Origin: Bacteroidales bacterium UBA4295
GTDB taxonomy: Bacteria > Bacteroidota > Bacteroidia > Bacteroidales > Paludibacteraceae
DNA length: 14,379 bases
Reading direction: 5' to 3'
Assembly: GCA_002395805.1 (NCBI GenBank)
Contig: DGVB01000019.1
Coordinates: 1-14,379 of the forward strand
This document shows positions 6,042 through 14,060 of the stretch, piece after piece. The notes under the pieces were generated by a model. It did not search any database and was not told the DNA's origin. It saw nothing but the letters and a program-made list of their open reading frames with translations. Numbering within the stretch: position 1 is the stretch's first letter; the number at the start of each line of letters is the position of its first letter. The position numbers and the translations under genes are program-made.

Positions 6042-7322
6042 ATGAAACGAATCGTCGTATTAGGAGCCGGCGAGAGCGGCTCGGGCGCAGCCATCCTCGC
6101 CAAAGAGAAAGGTTTTGATGTTTTCGTGAGCGATTGCGGCACGATCAGTGACCCGTATCGCGCTCTGCTGGATCAGAATGGTGTCCAATGGGAAGACGGC
6201 AAGCATAGCGAGGAACTGATTCTCAACGCTGACGAGGTAGTCAAATCTCCGGGTATTCCATTGACCGCTCCGCTCATTAAGAAACTACAAGCGCAAGGCA
6301 CGCCCATCATCTCCGAAATCGAGTTCGCCGCGCGGTACACGAAAGCCAAGATGATCTGCATCACCGGATCTAACGGCAAAACGACCACTACTTCGTTGAT
6401 CTTCTATATCCTGAAGCAAGCCGGTCTTAACGTCGGGCTGGCGGGCAATATCGGCAATTCGCTGGCACTGCAGGTGGCGCATGAGGACCATGACTACTAT
6501 GTGATCGAACTCTCGTCCTTCCAACTCGACAATATGTACGATTTCAAAGCGGACATCGCCATTTTGCTGAATATAACTCCGGATCACCTTGACCGGTACG
6601 ACTATAAGTTCCAGAACTATATCGACGCCAAGTTCCGTATCACCCGCAACCAGACAAAAGAGGACTCGTTCATCTATTGGGCAGAGGATCCGGTGATAGA
6701 CCGCGAGATGAAACGTCTGCAGTTGGGAGCAACCCTCTATCCGTACGGTTTCACCTGTCCGAATCCGCTGCCGGTCGGCGAAGAAGAACTGGCGCTCAAG
6801 GGGCGGCATAATGTGCTTAACTCCATGGCAGCGACCATTGCGGCGAACGTAGTGGGTATTAAGAAAGAAATCATTCGCGAGTCTCTCAAGACCTTCCAGG
6901 GAGTGGAGCACCGCCTCCAGTATGTGGCTACCGTCCGCGGCGTACGTTATATCAATGACTCGAAAGCGACTAATGTCAACTCCTGCTGGTACGCGCTCGA
7001 GTCCATGACTACACCGACCGTACTGATCTTAGGCGGGAAGGACAAAGGCAATGACTATAGCGAGATTGACGAATTGGTAAAGCAGAAATGCCATACCCTC
7101 ATTTTCATGGGGCTCCATAATGAGAAACTGCGGGAGCATTTTGGCGGTTTCGGACTGAATATCATAGACACGGACAACCTGCACGATGCCGTGCAGGCGG
7201 CCTACAACGCGGCGCATGAAGGAGACACGGTGCTGCTCTCGCCCTGCTGCGCATCGTTCGACCTTTTCAAATCCTACGAGGACCGCGGCGAGCAATTTAT
7301 GAAAGCCGTCAGAGAACTCTAG
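6042..7322 (+). CDS. murD: UDP-MurNAc-L-alanine:D-glutamate ligase MurD
   Basis: MurD adds D-Glu to UDP-MurNAc-L-Ala in the cytoplasm, the step before MurE. The 426-aa protein has a Rossmann-like N-terminal domain (VVLGAGESGSGAAILAKEKGFDVFVSD), KSPGIP, and the ATPase P-loop TGSNGKTTTT from residue 108. The central domain shows ELSSFQLD and LNITPDHLDRY, and HNVLNSMAA carries the residues expected to contact ATP. The C-terminal domain has VRYINDSKATN, LGGKDKGNDY and LLSPCCASFDLFKSYEDRGEQF, the usual MurD ending. There are no repeat insertions, unlike in MurE. The start ATG 6042 is 1 nt after the mraY stop. A short CTAG-containing array lies between its stop and ftsW. Confidence 0.97.
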   Translation: MKRIVVLGAGESGSGAAILAKEKGFDVFVSDCGTISDPYRALLDQNGVQWEDGKHSEELILNADEVVKSPGIPLTAPLIKKLQAQGTPIISEIEFAARYTKAKMICITGSNGKTTTTSLIFYILKQAGLNVGLAGNIGNSLALQVAHEDHDYYVIELSSFQLDNMYDFKADIAILLNITPDHLDRYDYKFQNYIDAKFRITRNQTKEDSFIYWAEDPVIDREMKRLQLGATLYPYGFTCPNPLPVGEEELALKGRHNVLNSMAATIAANVVGIKKEIIRESLKTFQGVEHRLQYVATVRGVRYINDSKATNVNSCWYALESMTTPTVLILGGKDKGNDYSEIDELVKQKCHTLIFMGLHNEKLREHFGGFGLNIIDTDNLHDAVQAAYNAAHEGDTVLLSPCCASFDLFKSYEDRGEQFMKAVREL

Positions 7323-7324
7323 AA

Positions 7325-7356
7325 CCCTAGTACCCTAGGATCCTAGTATCCTAGTT
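7325..7356. repeat. Octamer tandem array (CCCTAGTA-like) between murD and ftsW
   Basis: Four 8-nt units: CCCTAGTA, CCCTAGGA, TCCTAGTA, TCCTAGTT. The preceding CTCTAGAA (7317-7324), which contains the murD TAG stop, looks like a decayed fifth unit. The CTAG core is palindromic, so the array carries a stop on either strand and could not be tolerated inside a gene. The remaining gap to ftsW (7357-7388) is A/C-rich and shows no clear promoter. Confidence 0.8.
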
Positions 7357-7388
7357 AAAAATCACAAAAACCTAAACACCAAACTATT

Positions 7389-8627
7389 ATGAAAAGACCT
7401 GATTTAACCAACATCGACCGCACGTTTTGGGGACTCTTTCTGATCCTCATTGTCGTAGCTATCATCGCGCTGTTCTCGGCGTCCTCTACTCTCGTGTACA
7501 TGCATCATTCTGCTCTCGGCCCTATCGGTCAGCAGATGTTTTTCATTGTGCTCGGTATCATCGCTGCTTTCGGCATCCAGTATATTCCTTCTTACTGGGT
7601 GCGATTTGGCGGCTATGCGCTTCTGGCGATCAGTACGCTGCTCGTCTATTCGACCATGATCCCCGGAAACCCGCTGGTGGTCACTATCAACGGCGCTGCA
7701 CGGTGGGTACGTATCGCCGGCATCACTTTCCAGCCCTCCGAACTCGCCAAACTGTCCCTTATCATCGTCATAGCGGACCAACTGGCACGCATTCATTCCG
7801 AGGAGGACAAACGGAAGTATTTCTATCGCACGCTCATTATCGCAGCGGTAGTGATGCTGCCCATCATGGCATCGAACCTATCCACAGCGGTGCTGGTAGG
7901 ACTAATCATTTTCTGTCTCTGGGTGCTTGCGCGCATCCCATGGAAATACACCCTCTCGGTCGTCGGCATTGCCGTATTGGTGCTTGGGCTGGGCTACACC
8001 ATCGTAGAGTTCGGCTTCGTCCGCCCCGGCAGACAGATGCACGGACCGTTCAAACGTGCTACGACCTGGGTAAGCCGCATCGACCGCCATTTTGCGGACG
8101 ACGGAGGATCGAAGTACGTACTCACGGACGAGAACATCCAAGAGGTCTATTCGGCGGTAGCTATTGCCCGTGGAGGAGCCTCGCCGCTCGGTGTACTGCC
8201 CGGGAACAGTAAGGAACGGGACTACCTGCCTCTTGCCTTCGCGGATTATATCTTCGCCATTATCGTCGAAGAGAGCGGAGTCCTCGGAGCGGCATTCCTG
8301 ATTTTTATCTATCTGGCCATTCTCTTCCGTGCATGCAATGTATCCAGCCGCTATTCAGATATGCCGGCTATGCTAATGACGATGGGTCTGGCGCTTATGA
8401 TCACATGCCAGGCGCTCATCTCCATGCTCGTTGCCGTAGGCCTCGGTCCGGTCACAGGACAACCCCTGCCGCTCATCTCCAGAGGCGGAACATCGGTGCT
8501 TATCACTTCCGTCTATTTCGGCATCATGATGGGTGTCAGCCGCGAGCAGAAAGCCCTTCGCGAACGCGTACAGGAAACTATTGAAGAGAGCCAGGAAGAA
8601 GCACCTATTGTTACACTTGATAATTAA
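7389..8627 (+). CDS. ftsW: Septal peptidoglycan glycosyltransferase FtsW (SEDS family)
   Basis: FtsW polymerises lipid II into glycan strands at the septum, paired with FtsI. The 412-aa protein is almost entirely membrane segments, about ten by eye. It begins DRTFWGLFLILIVVAIIALFSASS, a typical SEDS first helix. SEDS signatures are NGAARWVRIAGITFQPSELAK, the loop FADYIFAIIVEESGVLGA, and PLISRGGTSVL (residues 361-371; PFISYGGSS in many FtsW). The charged C-terminal tail (REQKALRERVQETIEESQEEAP) is cytoplasmic. RodA is the main alternative, but position between murD and murG in a cluster that also holds ftsI makes FtsW the better call. The start is ATG 7389, 66 nt after murD, with an A-rich leader. 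Confidence 0.95.
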   Translation: MKRPDLTNIDRTFWGLFLILIVVAIIALFSASSTLVYMHHSALGPIGQQMFFIVLGIIAAFGIQYIPSYWVRFGGYALLAISTLLVYSTMIPGNPLVVTINGAARWVRIAGITFQPSELAKLSLIIVIADQLARIHSEEDKRKYFYRTLIIAAVVMLPIMASNLSTAVLVGLIIFCLWVLARIPWKYTLSVVGIAVLVLGLGYTIVEFGFVRPGRQMHGPFKRATTWVSRIDRHFADDGGSKYVLTDENIQEVYSAVAIARGGASPLGVLPGNSKERDYLPLAFADYIFAIIVEESGVLGAAFLIFIYLAILFRACNVSSRYSDMPAMLMTMGLALMITCQALISMLVAVGLGPVTGQPLPLISRGGTSVLITSVYFGIMMGVSREQKALRERVQETIEESQEEAPIVTLDN

Positions 8628-8636
8628 TATACCACT

Positions 8637-9716
8637 ATGCGCTATTTGATTTCCGGCGGCGGGACCGGAGGACATATTTTCCCCGCAGTCAGTATTGCCA
8701 ATGCATTGAAGGAGTTGGATCCTCATGCTGAGATCTTGTTTGTAGGTGCACTCGGACGAATGGAGATGGAGCGTGTGCCGCAAGCGGGATATAAGATTGT
8801 CGGACTCCCCGTCCGCGGCTTTAACCGCGCACAGCCCTGGAAGAACGTCTCCGTCCTCATTGATCTCGCCAAATCGATTCGCCAAGTGCAGAAGATCATC
8901 CGCGATTTTAAGCCCAACGTAGGTGTCGGTGTAGGCGGGTACGCTTCGGGTGCTGCTATGTGGGCCGCAGCCAACATGGGCATCCCTATTCTTCTCCAGG
9001 AACAAAACGGTTTTGCCGGAGTGACCAATAAGATTCTCAAGGACAAAGCCGCCAAGATCTGTGTAGCGTACGAAGGGATGGAGCGCTTCTTCCCTGCCGA
9101 TAAAATCATTCTCACCGGCAACCCCGTAAGGCAAAACCTTAAACCCCACCCTTACCCTCCCCACAAGGGAGGGGATAAATATCTCCTGATCATCGGCGGG
9201 TCACTCGGTGCACGCACGATCAACGAAGCTATTGCAGCCGGGCTACCTGCCCTGCAAGCTGCCGGCATCCATGCCGTCTGGCAAACCGGCAAGATATATT
9301 ACGAGAAATGCAAAGCCGCATGGGAAGCAGCCGGTAAACCGGCGAATATTGAGGTACATGATTTTCTCTCCGACATGCCGGATCAGTATGCGAATGCCGA
9401 CCTAGTCATCTCCCGCGCCGGAGCAAGCTCTATTTCCGAACTCTGTCTCCTCGGCAAACCCGCTATCCTTGTACCCTCACCCAATGTAGCCGAAGACCAC
9501 CAGACACACAACGCCATGGCGTTAGTCAACAAAGATGCTGCGGTACTTGTTCGGGACGCAGAGGCTGCGGACAAACTGATTTCCACTGCACTAAAACTGA
9601 TTCAGGATGACGAACGGCTCAAAACGCTCCATACCAATATTCTGGCGCTCGCGCAAGCCGACTCCGCACGGCGCATCGCAGAAGAGGTTATAGCTCTCGC
9701 TAAAACGCACTTGTAG
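8637..9716 (+). CDS. murG: Lipid II synthase MurG (GlcNAc transferase)
   Basis: MurG transfers GlcNAc from UDP-GlcNAc to lipid I at the inner face of the cytoplasmic membrane, making lipid II. The 359-aa GT28-type protein has the first glycine loop GGGTGGHIFPA (residues 7-17), VGVGGYASGAAMWAA, and the acceptor-site loop EQNGFAGVTNK. The second domain has GGSLGAR (187-193), SRAGASSISE (Glu268, matching the UDP-GlcNAc-contacting Glu of E. coli MurG) and the PSPNVAEDHQTHNAMAL segment. Residues 170-180 (PHPYPPHKGGD), just after GNPVRQNLK and near the join between the two domains, are encoded by a G/C-rich palindromic repeat. The start is ATG 8637, 9 nt after ftsW. Its stop is 19 nt before the sel1 gene. 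Confidence 0.97.
   Translation: MRYLISGGGTGGHIFPAVSIANALKELDPHAEILFVGALGRMEMERVPQAGYKIVGLPVRGFNRAQPWKNVSVLIDLAKSIRQVQKIIRDFKPNVGVGVGGYASGAAMWAAANMGIPILLQEQNGFAGVTNKILKDKAAKICVAYEGMERFFPADKIILTGNPVRQNLKPHPYPPHKGGDKYLLIIGGSLGARTINEAIAAGLPALQAAGIHAVWQTGKIYYEKCKAAWEAAGKPANIEVHDFLSDMPDQYANADLVISRAGASSISELCLLGKPAILVPSPNVAEDHQTHNAMALVNKDAAVLVRDAEAADKLISTALKLIQDDERLKTLHTNILALAQADSARRIAEEVIALAKTHL
9144..9176 (+). repeat. G/C-rich palindromic repeat inside murG
   Basis: A C-rich run leads into a 7-bp inverted repeat, CCCTCCC 9155-9161 with GGGAGGG 9167-9173, separated by CACAA. It is translated as PHPYPPHKGGD between the conserved GNPVRQ and IIGGSLGAR segments. It is akin to the element at 20-50 in rsmH but read in a different codon phase. 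Confidence 0.78.
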
Positions 9717-9735
9717 ATCTAATACCCCAAAACAT

Positions 9736-12414
9736 ATGAAGCACTATCTCCTTACTTTCCTATGTATCCTTTTCGCTCTCTCGCTTGCGGCGGAGAATGA
9801 TTATTATGCCAATATCGATAAGGCCCGGAATGGCAACAAAAACGCCCAATACAATATCGGCTATTTCTATTTCTACGGTAAAGGAGGTGTCAGTCAAAAC
9901 TACGACATAGCTCTCCCGTGGCTACGCAAGGCCGCCGATCAAGGCGTAGAGCAGGCACAAGCCTTATTGGGGCTCGCTTATGACCATGGTTTTGGTGTGC
10001 CGCAGGACTATGCTACGGCCGCTTACTGGTATCGCAAAGCCGCAGACAAAGGAGATGTATTGGCGCTCAACAATCTGGGATTGCTCTACGACGAAGGAAA
10101 TGGTGTTGAAAAGAATCTCTACAAAGCCGCTGAATTGTACAAAAAAGCAGCCGATAAAGGAGACGATATCGCGCAATATAATATCGCTAACTGTTACGCA
10201 AAAGGGCAAGGCGTTGCCGAAAATGACGACCTCGCCTTCAGTTACTACAAAAAATCAGCTGAACAAGGATATGCCAATGCGCAGTACGAACTCGGCCGAT
10301 GCTATGATTTAGGAAACGGGACGTACAAAAGCGACTATCAAGCTCTCATATGGTATCGCAAAGCCGCCGAACAGAACCATGGAAAAGCACAATACCAGGT
10401 AGCCAATGCCTATCTCTATGGCAGCGGAGTGACGAAAGATGTCGGCCAAGCCATCATTTGGTATCGAAAAGCCATTCCTCTGTTGGAAGCGGAAGCGGAA
10501 GCGGAGGAAGAGAAGGATACTTGGAAAATGAGCTCTTTATATGTTCGGCTGGCGAAAATGGACCTCTACTCTGCCGGATATGAACTGGGAATGGATTACT
10601 ATAACGGTACCGGAGGACAGACGCGCAATTATTCCACCGCCTTCGCTTGGTTCAAAGATGCTGCCCTGCATGATAATGAGAACGCCATGTATATGACCGG
10701 CAAATGCTATGCGCTCGGCCATGGTGTCGGACGAGACAAAACAAAAGCCGTTCAGTGGTATAAGCAAGCCGCGAAAGAAAGAAATAAGGAGGCCATGTAC
10801 GAACTCGGATTGTGTTACAAGAACGGAGACGGCGTCGCGAAAGACGAAGAAGAATCCATAGACTGGCTGGTCAAGGCTGCACGAGACGGGCATGTGGATG
10901 CTATGTATGAAGTGGGCTTATCTTGTGAGAAAAGCGAGATATACGACAACGCGGCGGAATGGTATCTTGAGATGTTAGAGAAAGGAGATGCTGCGCAGAA
11001 AGCCAAAGCCGAAAAGCGCTTGCAGGCGCTTTCGGATGACTACGACAACTCTTTCTTCGGGAATAAAGGAAGCCGGAAAGCCTTTCAATATATCCACCAG
11101 GGATCGCTCGCTCTCAAGGCGAACAACAAGGATGAGAAAATCTATACCAAAGCTATAGCGAAGGATGACTATACCTATCGAGCCACCGGTGAATGGAACG
11201 CCCGGTCGCTGCCCGTCGGATCCTATTATGTAAAACGCGTCCGAGACAATTGGGAGGACAAATATGACACCATTCATATCATCCACCCTGCTACAAACAT
11301 CACCCTACCGCCCATGCTCCCTAAGACCGGCACGCTGGTCGTCAAATCCAGGCCTAAGAATGCGAACGTCTATATAGACGGCGTACAGCGGGGTAACACT
11401 CCCTGGAGAGGAGAACTACAAATCGGAGAACATAATGTTTGGGTTAGCAAACAAGGAAGAATCAGTTCGGCCACGGAACATATTAATATTCCTTACAAAA
11501 ACACTGCCTATACGGATTTCAAACTCAAAAGCGAGTGGTATTACGGTTCGGATTACCATCCCGATCATTACCTAGAGCCCATGTATGGCATCGAGTTCGC
11601 AGAATATAACCGTCACCACTATGCGGGCGTACGATATGGATGGATCCCGAAACGCTTCGGTTTGGATGTCACGGCTCTTTATGGTATCACCAATCAGGAA
11701 CTATCTGCGACTATCGGCCCTACATTCCGGCTCACTTCGTTCTCTTGCCCGCTGAGCCTGCAACTTGCCCTTGGAGGAGGTGCTATGTACCGCTTCACAG
11801 ATAATTATGTTACCTGGGTGGCAGACGCGGCGCTGCGATTCGGTTTCAAAGAAGGATACAAGGATCATAAGTTCGGGTGGTGGTCTTTCTCACTCGGCAC
11901 AAGGTACTACGACGGCAGGTTTATCCCTACGGCTTCGGTCAGCCTGATGCCGGTTCGTGCGCTCGCACTCGCTGCCATGGCGCTTGAGGACGATTTCCCG
12001 CGTATCTATACGGAAATACAAGCCGGACATGAATTCACATCAAGCCAATGGATGATGGGTGCGCAGATTGATTATATCCCCGGTCACCTGGGTATCGGTA
12101 CCTCGTTCATGATCGGTTTCGAAGGAGGATGGGATGTCATGGCAGGACCTGTATTCCGACTCACTCCGGATTATATTCCCTTTGATTTTCAGCTCTACCA
12201 GGGATTCGGATACGGCCATTTCGACCATAGCGGCTTCATGGCAGAGACAAGCCTGAAGTTCGCCTTCGGGCACGACCTCCCTTACTGGGGTTTATGGAGT
12301 TTCAATGTCGGCTGCCAGTACGGTTCCGGCAATGTAGCGGTTACTTTCGGCGTCAGCCTGCCTATTATCTCTATTCTCGGTACCGCCGGTATGGCTACCC
12401 TCTTCTATCTATGA
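9736..12414 (+). CDS. Secreted Sel1-repeat protein with PEGA domain and predicted C-terminal beta-barrel
   Basis: An 892-aa exported protein of unknown function. Residues 1-19 form a Sec signal peptide (KHYLLTFLCILFALSLAA). Residues of about 30-440 hold ten Sel1-type repeats of about 36 aa with the pattern AQY-LG-CY--G-GV--D---A--WYRKAA; the tenth is degenerate. An acidic EAEAEAEEE stretch interrupts between repeats 6 and 7. After a linker, residues 531-598 (TGTLVVKSRPKNANVYIDGVQRGNTPWRG) are a PEGA domain, a beta-rich module of surface and cell-envelope proteins. The last ~290 residues alternate polar and aromatic or hydrophobic positions with many Gly-Tyr/Phe strands and end in LFYL. This suggests a small outer-membrane barrel, inferred by eye. 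Sel1 repeats mediate protein contacts. Location after murG, where murC-ftsQAZ usually lie, hints at an envelope role but does not prove one. Its end overlaps the phosphatase start. Confidence 0.88.
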   Translation: MKHYLLTFLCILFALSLAAENDYYANIDKARNGNKNAQYNIGYFYFYGKGGVSQNYDIALPWLRKAADQGVEQAQALLGLAYDHGFGVPQDYATAAYWYRKAADKGDVLALNNLGLLYDEGNGVEKNLYKAAELYKKAADKGDDIAQYNIANCYAKGQGVAENDDLAFSYYKKSAEQGYANAQYELGRCYDLGNGTYKSDYQALIWYRKAAEQNHGKAQYQVANAYLYGSGVTKDVGQAIIWYRKAIPLLEAEAEAEEEKDTWKMSSLYVRLAKMDLYSAGYELGMDYYNGTGGQTRNYSTAFAWFKDAALHDNENAMYMTGKCYALGHGVGRDKTKAVQWYKQAAKERNKEAMYELGLCYKNGDGVAKDEEESIDWLVKAARDGHVDAMYEVGLSCEKSEIYDNAAEWYLEMLEKGDAAQKAKAEKRLQALSDDYDNSFFGNKGSRKAFQYIHQGSLALKANNKDEKIYTKAIAKDDYTYRATGEWNARSLPVGSYYVKRVRDNWEDKYDTIHIIHPATNITLPPMLPKTGTLVVKSRPKNANVYIDGVQRGNTPWRGELQIGEHNVWVSKQGRISSATEHINIPYKNTAYTDFKLKSEWYYGSDYHPDHYLEPMYGIEFAEYNRHHYAGVRYGWIPKRFGLDVTALYGITNQELSATIGPTFRLTSFSCPLSLQLALGGGAMYRFTDNYVTWVADAALRFGFKEGYKDHKFGWWSFSLGTRYYDGRFIPTASVSLMPVRALALAAMALEDDFPRIYTEIQAGHEFTSSQWMMGAQIDYIPGHLGIGTSFMIGFEGGWDVMAGPVFRLTPDYIPFDFQLYQGFGYGHFDHSGFMAETSLKFAFGHDLPYWGLWSFNVGCQYGSGNVAVTFGVSLPIISILGTAGMATLFYL

Positions 12415-12875
12415 TGACAAATATACTCTTTATATGTCATGGCAATATATGCCGTTCAGTTATGGCGGAGTTTATCTTCCGTCATCTATGTGAACAGGCC
12501 GGAACCGAGGATCGTTTCCATATTGCATCTATGGCAGTATCAACCGAAGAAACCGGTAATGATATCTATCCGCCTGCGAAAGAGACGCTCCGCCGCCACG
12601 GCATTCCTTTTGACCGCCATTATGCACGTCAGATAGACCGTGAGGCTTTTGAACGATTTGACCTCATTGTCTGTGCTGACCGGTCCAATATCAGAACTAT
12701 TGAACGCATGTTCGGTACCTCTCCTAAACTTACCCTCATGATGCACTGGGCTGGCGAAGACCGCGATGTCTCCGACCCTTGGTACACCCGTGACTTCGAC
12801 ACCGCCTTCCGGGATATATACACCGCATGCGAAGGACTACTGAAGCATTTTTCAACACCACAAAAAATCATATAA
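12411..12875 (+). CDS. Low-molecular-weight protein tyrosine phosphatase
   Basis: A 154-aa cytoplasmic phosphatase of the LMW-PTP family. The phosphate loop is near the N-terminus, as in this family: C9-H-G-N-I-C-R15-S, fitting CX5R with nucleophile Cys9. The general acid is in V-S-D122-P-W-Y, where the common form is DPY. Length is normal. The start is ATG 12411 or the adjacent ATG 12414; the longer frame from 12294 only re-reads the end of the sel1 gene. ATG 12411 overlaps the sel1 stop as ATGA, so the two are probably translationally coupled. Relatives in Gram-negative bacteria often reverse tyrosine kinases of exopolysaccharide systems, but no such kinase lies in this window. An arsenate reductase role is less likely, because the arsenate-reductase-type second and third cysteines are not apparent. 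The pfkA start is 2 nt after the stop. Confidence 0.92.
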   Translation: MMTNILFICHGNICRSVMAEFIFRHLCEQAGTEDRFHIASMAVSTEETGNDIYPPAKETLRRHGIPFDRHYARQIDREAFERFDLIVCADRSNIRTIERMFGTSPKLTLMMHWAGEDRDVSDPWYTRDFDTAFRDIYTACEGLLKHFSTPQKII

Positions 12876-12877
12876 TT

Positions 12878-13861
12878 ATGGAATATCAAATCAATACTAT
12901 CGGAGTGCTGACCTCGGGAGGCGACGCTCCGGGAATGAACGCCGCTGTGCGTGCCGTCACCCGCGCGGCTATTGCCAACAACATCCGCGTGAAAGCTATC
13001 TTTCGCGGCTACAAAGGTCTCATGGACGGCGAAGTACAGGAGTTTACCACCCAGGATGTGAGTGGTATCATCCAGCGAGGAGGCACGATCCTCAAATCCG
13101 CGCGAAGCGAGGAATTCAAAACGCCAGAGGGACGCAAACGCGCTTTTGAGACCATCCGGCGCGAGCAGATAGATGCGCTGATCGTCATCGGTGGTGACGG
13201 CACGTTCACCGGCGCACGCCTTCTGGCGCAGGAATACAATATTCCTGTCATCGGCGTACCGGGAACTATTGACAATGACCTCTGGGGTACCGACTCTACG
13301 ATCGGATACGACACCGCGCTCAACACCATCATGGAATGTGTGGACAAACTCAGGGACACCGGCACCAGCCACGAACGCCTTTTCCTCGTTGAGGTCATGG
13401 GACGGGATGCCGGATTCCTCACCCTGAACGCCGCCATCGCCGCCGGTGCGGAAGCGGCAATCATTCCGGAGAGAGCGACACTCGAAGAACAGCTCGAAGC
13501 CGCTATCGGACAGGGGCGACGCAAACATAAGAACAGCGGAATCGTACTCGTGCAGGAGCATGCTGTACCCGGAGGCGCACAGGCGGTGGCGAAAGTCATT
13601 GAGCAGTACCATCCCGAATACGGCACACGTGTCACGATCCTCGGACACCTGCAAAGAGGTGGGTCTCCTTCCGCCTTTGACCGTATTCTCGCTTCCAGAT
13701 TCGGATGTGCCGCTGTACAAGCACTCATGGACGAACAGCGCTCGATCATGGTCGGATTACAGAACGGCGATGTGGTCTATGTCCCTCTATCCAAAGCCAT
13801 CAAAGAGAAAAAAGACATCAAGGACGACAAATGGCAAGCCCTCCAAGTCCTCAGTTTGTAA
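12878..13861 (+). CDS. pfkA: ATP-dependent 6-phosphofructokinase
   Basis: PfkA phosphorylates fructose 6-phosphate to fructose 1,6-bisphosphate, the committed step of glycolysis. The 327-aa length is that of bacterial PfkA. Motifs are [18 protein letters not shown] (N-terminal ATP loop), [13 protein letters not shown]108-TFTGA, P-G-T-I-D132-N-D (Asp132 equals the catalytic base) and M174-GRDAG. The Gly in GGDGT and the Gly in PGTIDND are the states of ATP-using enzymes; PPi-dependent relatives have Asp and Lys there. I start at ATG 12878, giving [16 protein letters not shown]; the frame from 12827 adds residues that re-read the phosphatase end. The gap to the phosphatase is 2 nt, suggesting co-transcription, although it has no obvious functional link to the wall genes. 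Confidence 0.97.
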   Translation: MEYQINTIGVLTSGGDAPGMNAAVRAVTRAAIANNIRVKAIFRGYKGLMDGEVQEFTTQDVSGIIQRGGTILKSARSEEFKTPEGRKRAFETIRREQIDALIVIGGDGTFTGARLLAQEYNIPVIGVPGTIDNDLWGTDSTIGYDTALNTIMECVDKLRDTGTSHERLFLVEVMGRDAGFLTLNAAIAAGAEAAIIPERATLEEQLEAAIGQGRRKHKNSGIVLVQEHAVPGGAQAVAKVIEQYHPEYGTRVTILGHLQRGGSPSAFDRILASRFGCAAVQALMDEQRSIMVGLQNGDVVYVPLSKAIKEKKDIKDDKWQALQVLSL

Positions 13862-13912
13862 AAAAAAATGCAGAAAAACGTCTTATTTCGCAGGCTCAAA
13901 CGATTAAAATGC

Positions 13913-13944
13913 ACTTTTTCTTTAAAAAAAGTACGATTTTTTTT
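13913..13944 (+). terminator. Possible weak intrinsic terminator after pfkA
   Basis: A 7-bp A/T-rich inverted repeat, ACTTTTT 13913-13919 with AAAAAGT 13926-13932, is followed at 13937-13944 by eight T residues. The stem is weak, so termination may be partial. The T-run also overlaps the -33 element of the rplU promoter. The stretch 13862-13912 holds nothing else I can recognise. Confidence 0.4.
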
Positions 13945-13973
13945 GGTCATGTCAGAAAAAAGCAGTAATTTTG
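13942..13973 (+). promoter_or_regulatory. Bacteroidota-type promoter of rplU
   Basis: TTTG at 13942-13945 and TAATTTTG at 13966-13973, separated by 20 nt, match the Bacteroidota housekeeping pattern (-33 TTTG, -7 TAnnTTTG). Transcription should begin near 13979-13981, about 80 nt before the rplU start. This is the only full match to that pattern I noticed in the intergenic regions, and it separates rplU from the upstream operon. Confidence 0.75.
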
Positions 13974-13979
13974 CACGCT

Positions 13980-14060
13980 TTTTTGCGGACAGGCTAGATT
14001 AAGTTCCCGTCAGAGCACGAGACGCCGCACCGCCCTAACCATTTAAACAAACGTATATAA
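13980..14060 (+). promoter_or_regulatory. Predicted rplU 5' leader, possibly regulatory
   Basis: The untranslated leader inferred from the promoter. Its 5' half is G/C-richer than the surrounding intergenic DNA and can pair TGCGG 13984-13988 with CCGCA 14025-14029. The 3' end is A-rich (TTTAAACAAACGTATATAA), as usual before starts in this phylum. Ribosomal protein leaders often bind their own product, but no known L21 leader motif is recognisable by eye. Confidence 0.3.

Noticed and set aside
8373..9164. A 263-residue minus-strand frame across the ftsW-murG junction
   Set aside because: It is antisense to both conserved genes and has no motif or start context supporting it.
9736..12414. Sel1 protein as a frameshifted or fused pair of genes
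   Set aside because: The frame is open throughout and the signal peptide, repeats, PEGA and C-terminal region follow one another smoothly, so a single multidomain protein is the simpler reading.
12629..13720. A 363-residue minus-strand frame antisense to the phosphatase and pfkA
   Set aside because: It lies opposite two clearly conserved genes. Long antisense frames are common in sequence with this codon use, and the translation has no recognisable domain.
13862..14060. tRNA or other structured RNA gene between pfkA and rplU
   Set aside because: No cloverleaf or known RNA motif is visible. The segment is A/T-rich with promoter and leader features only.
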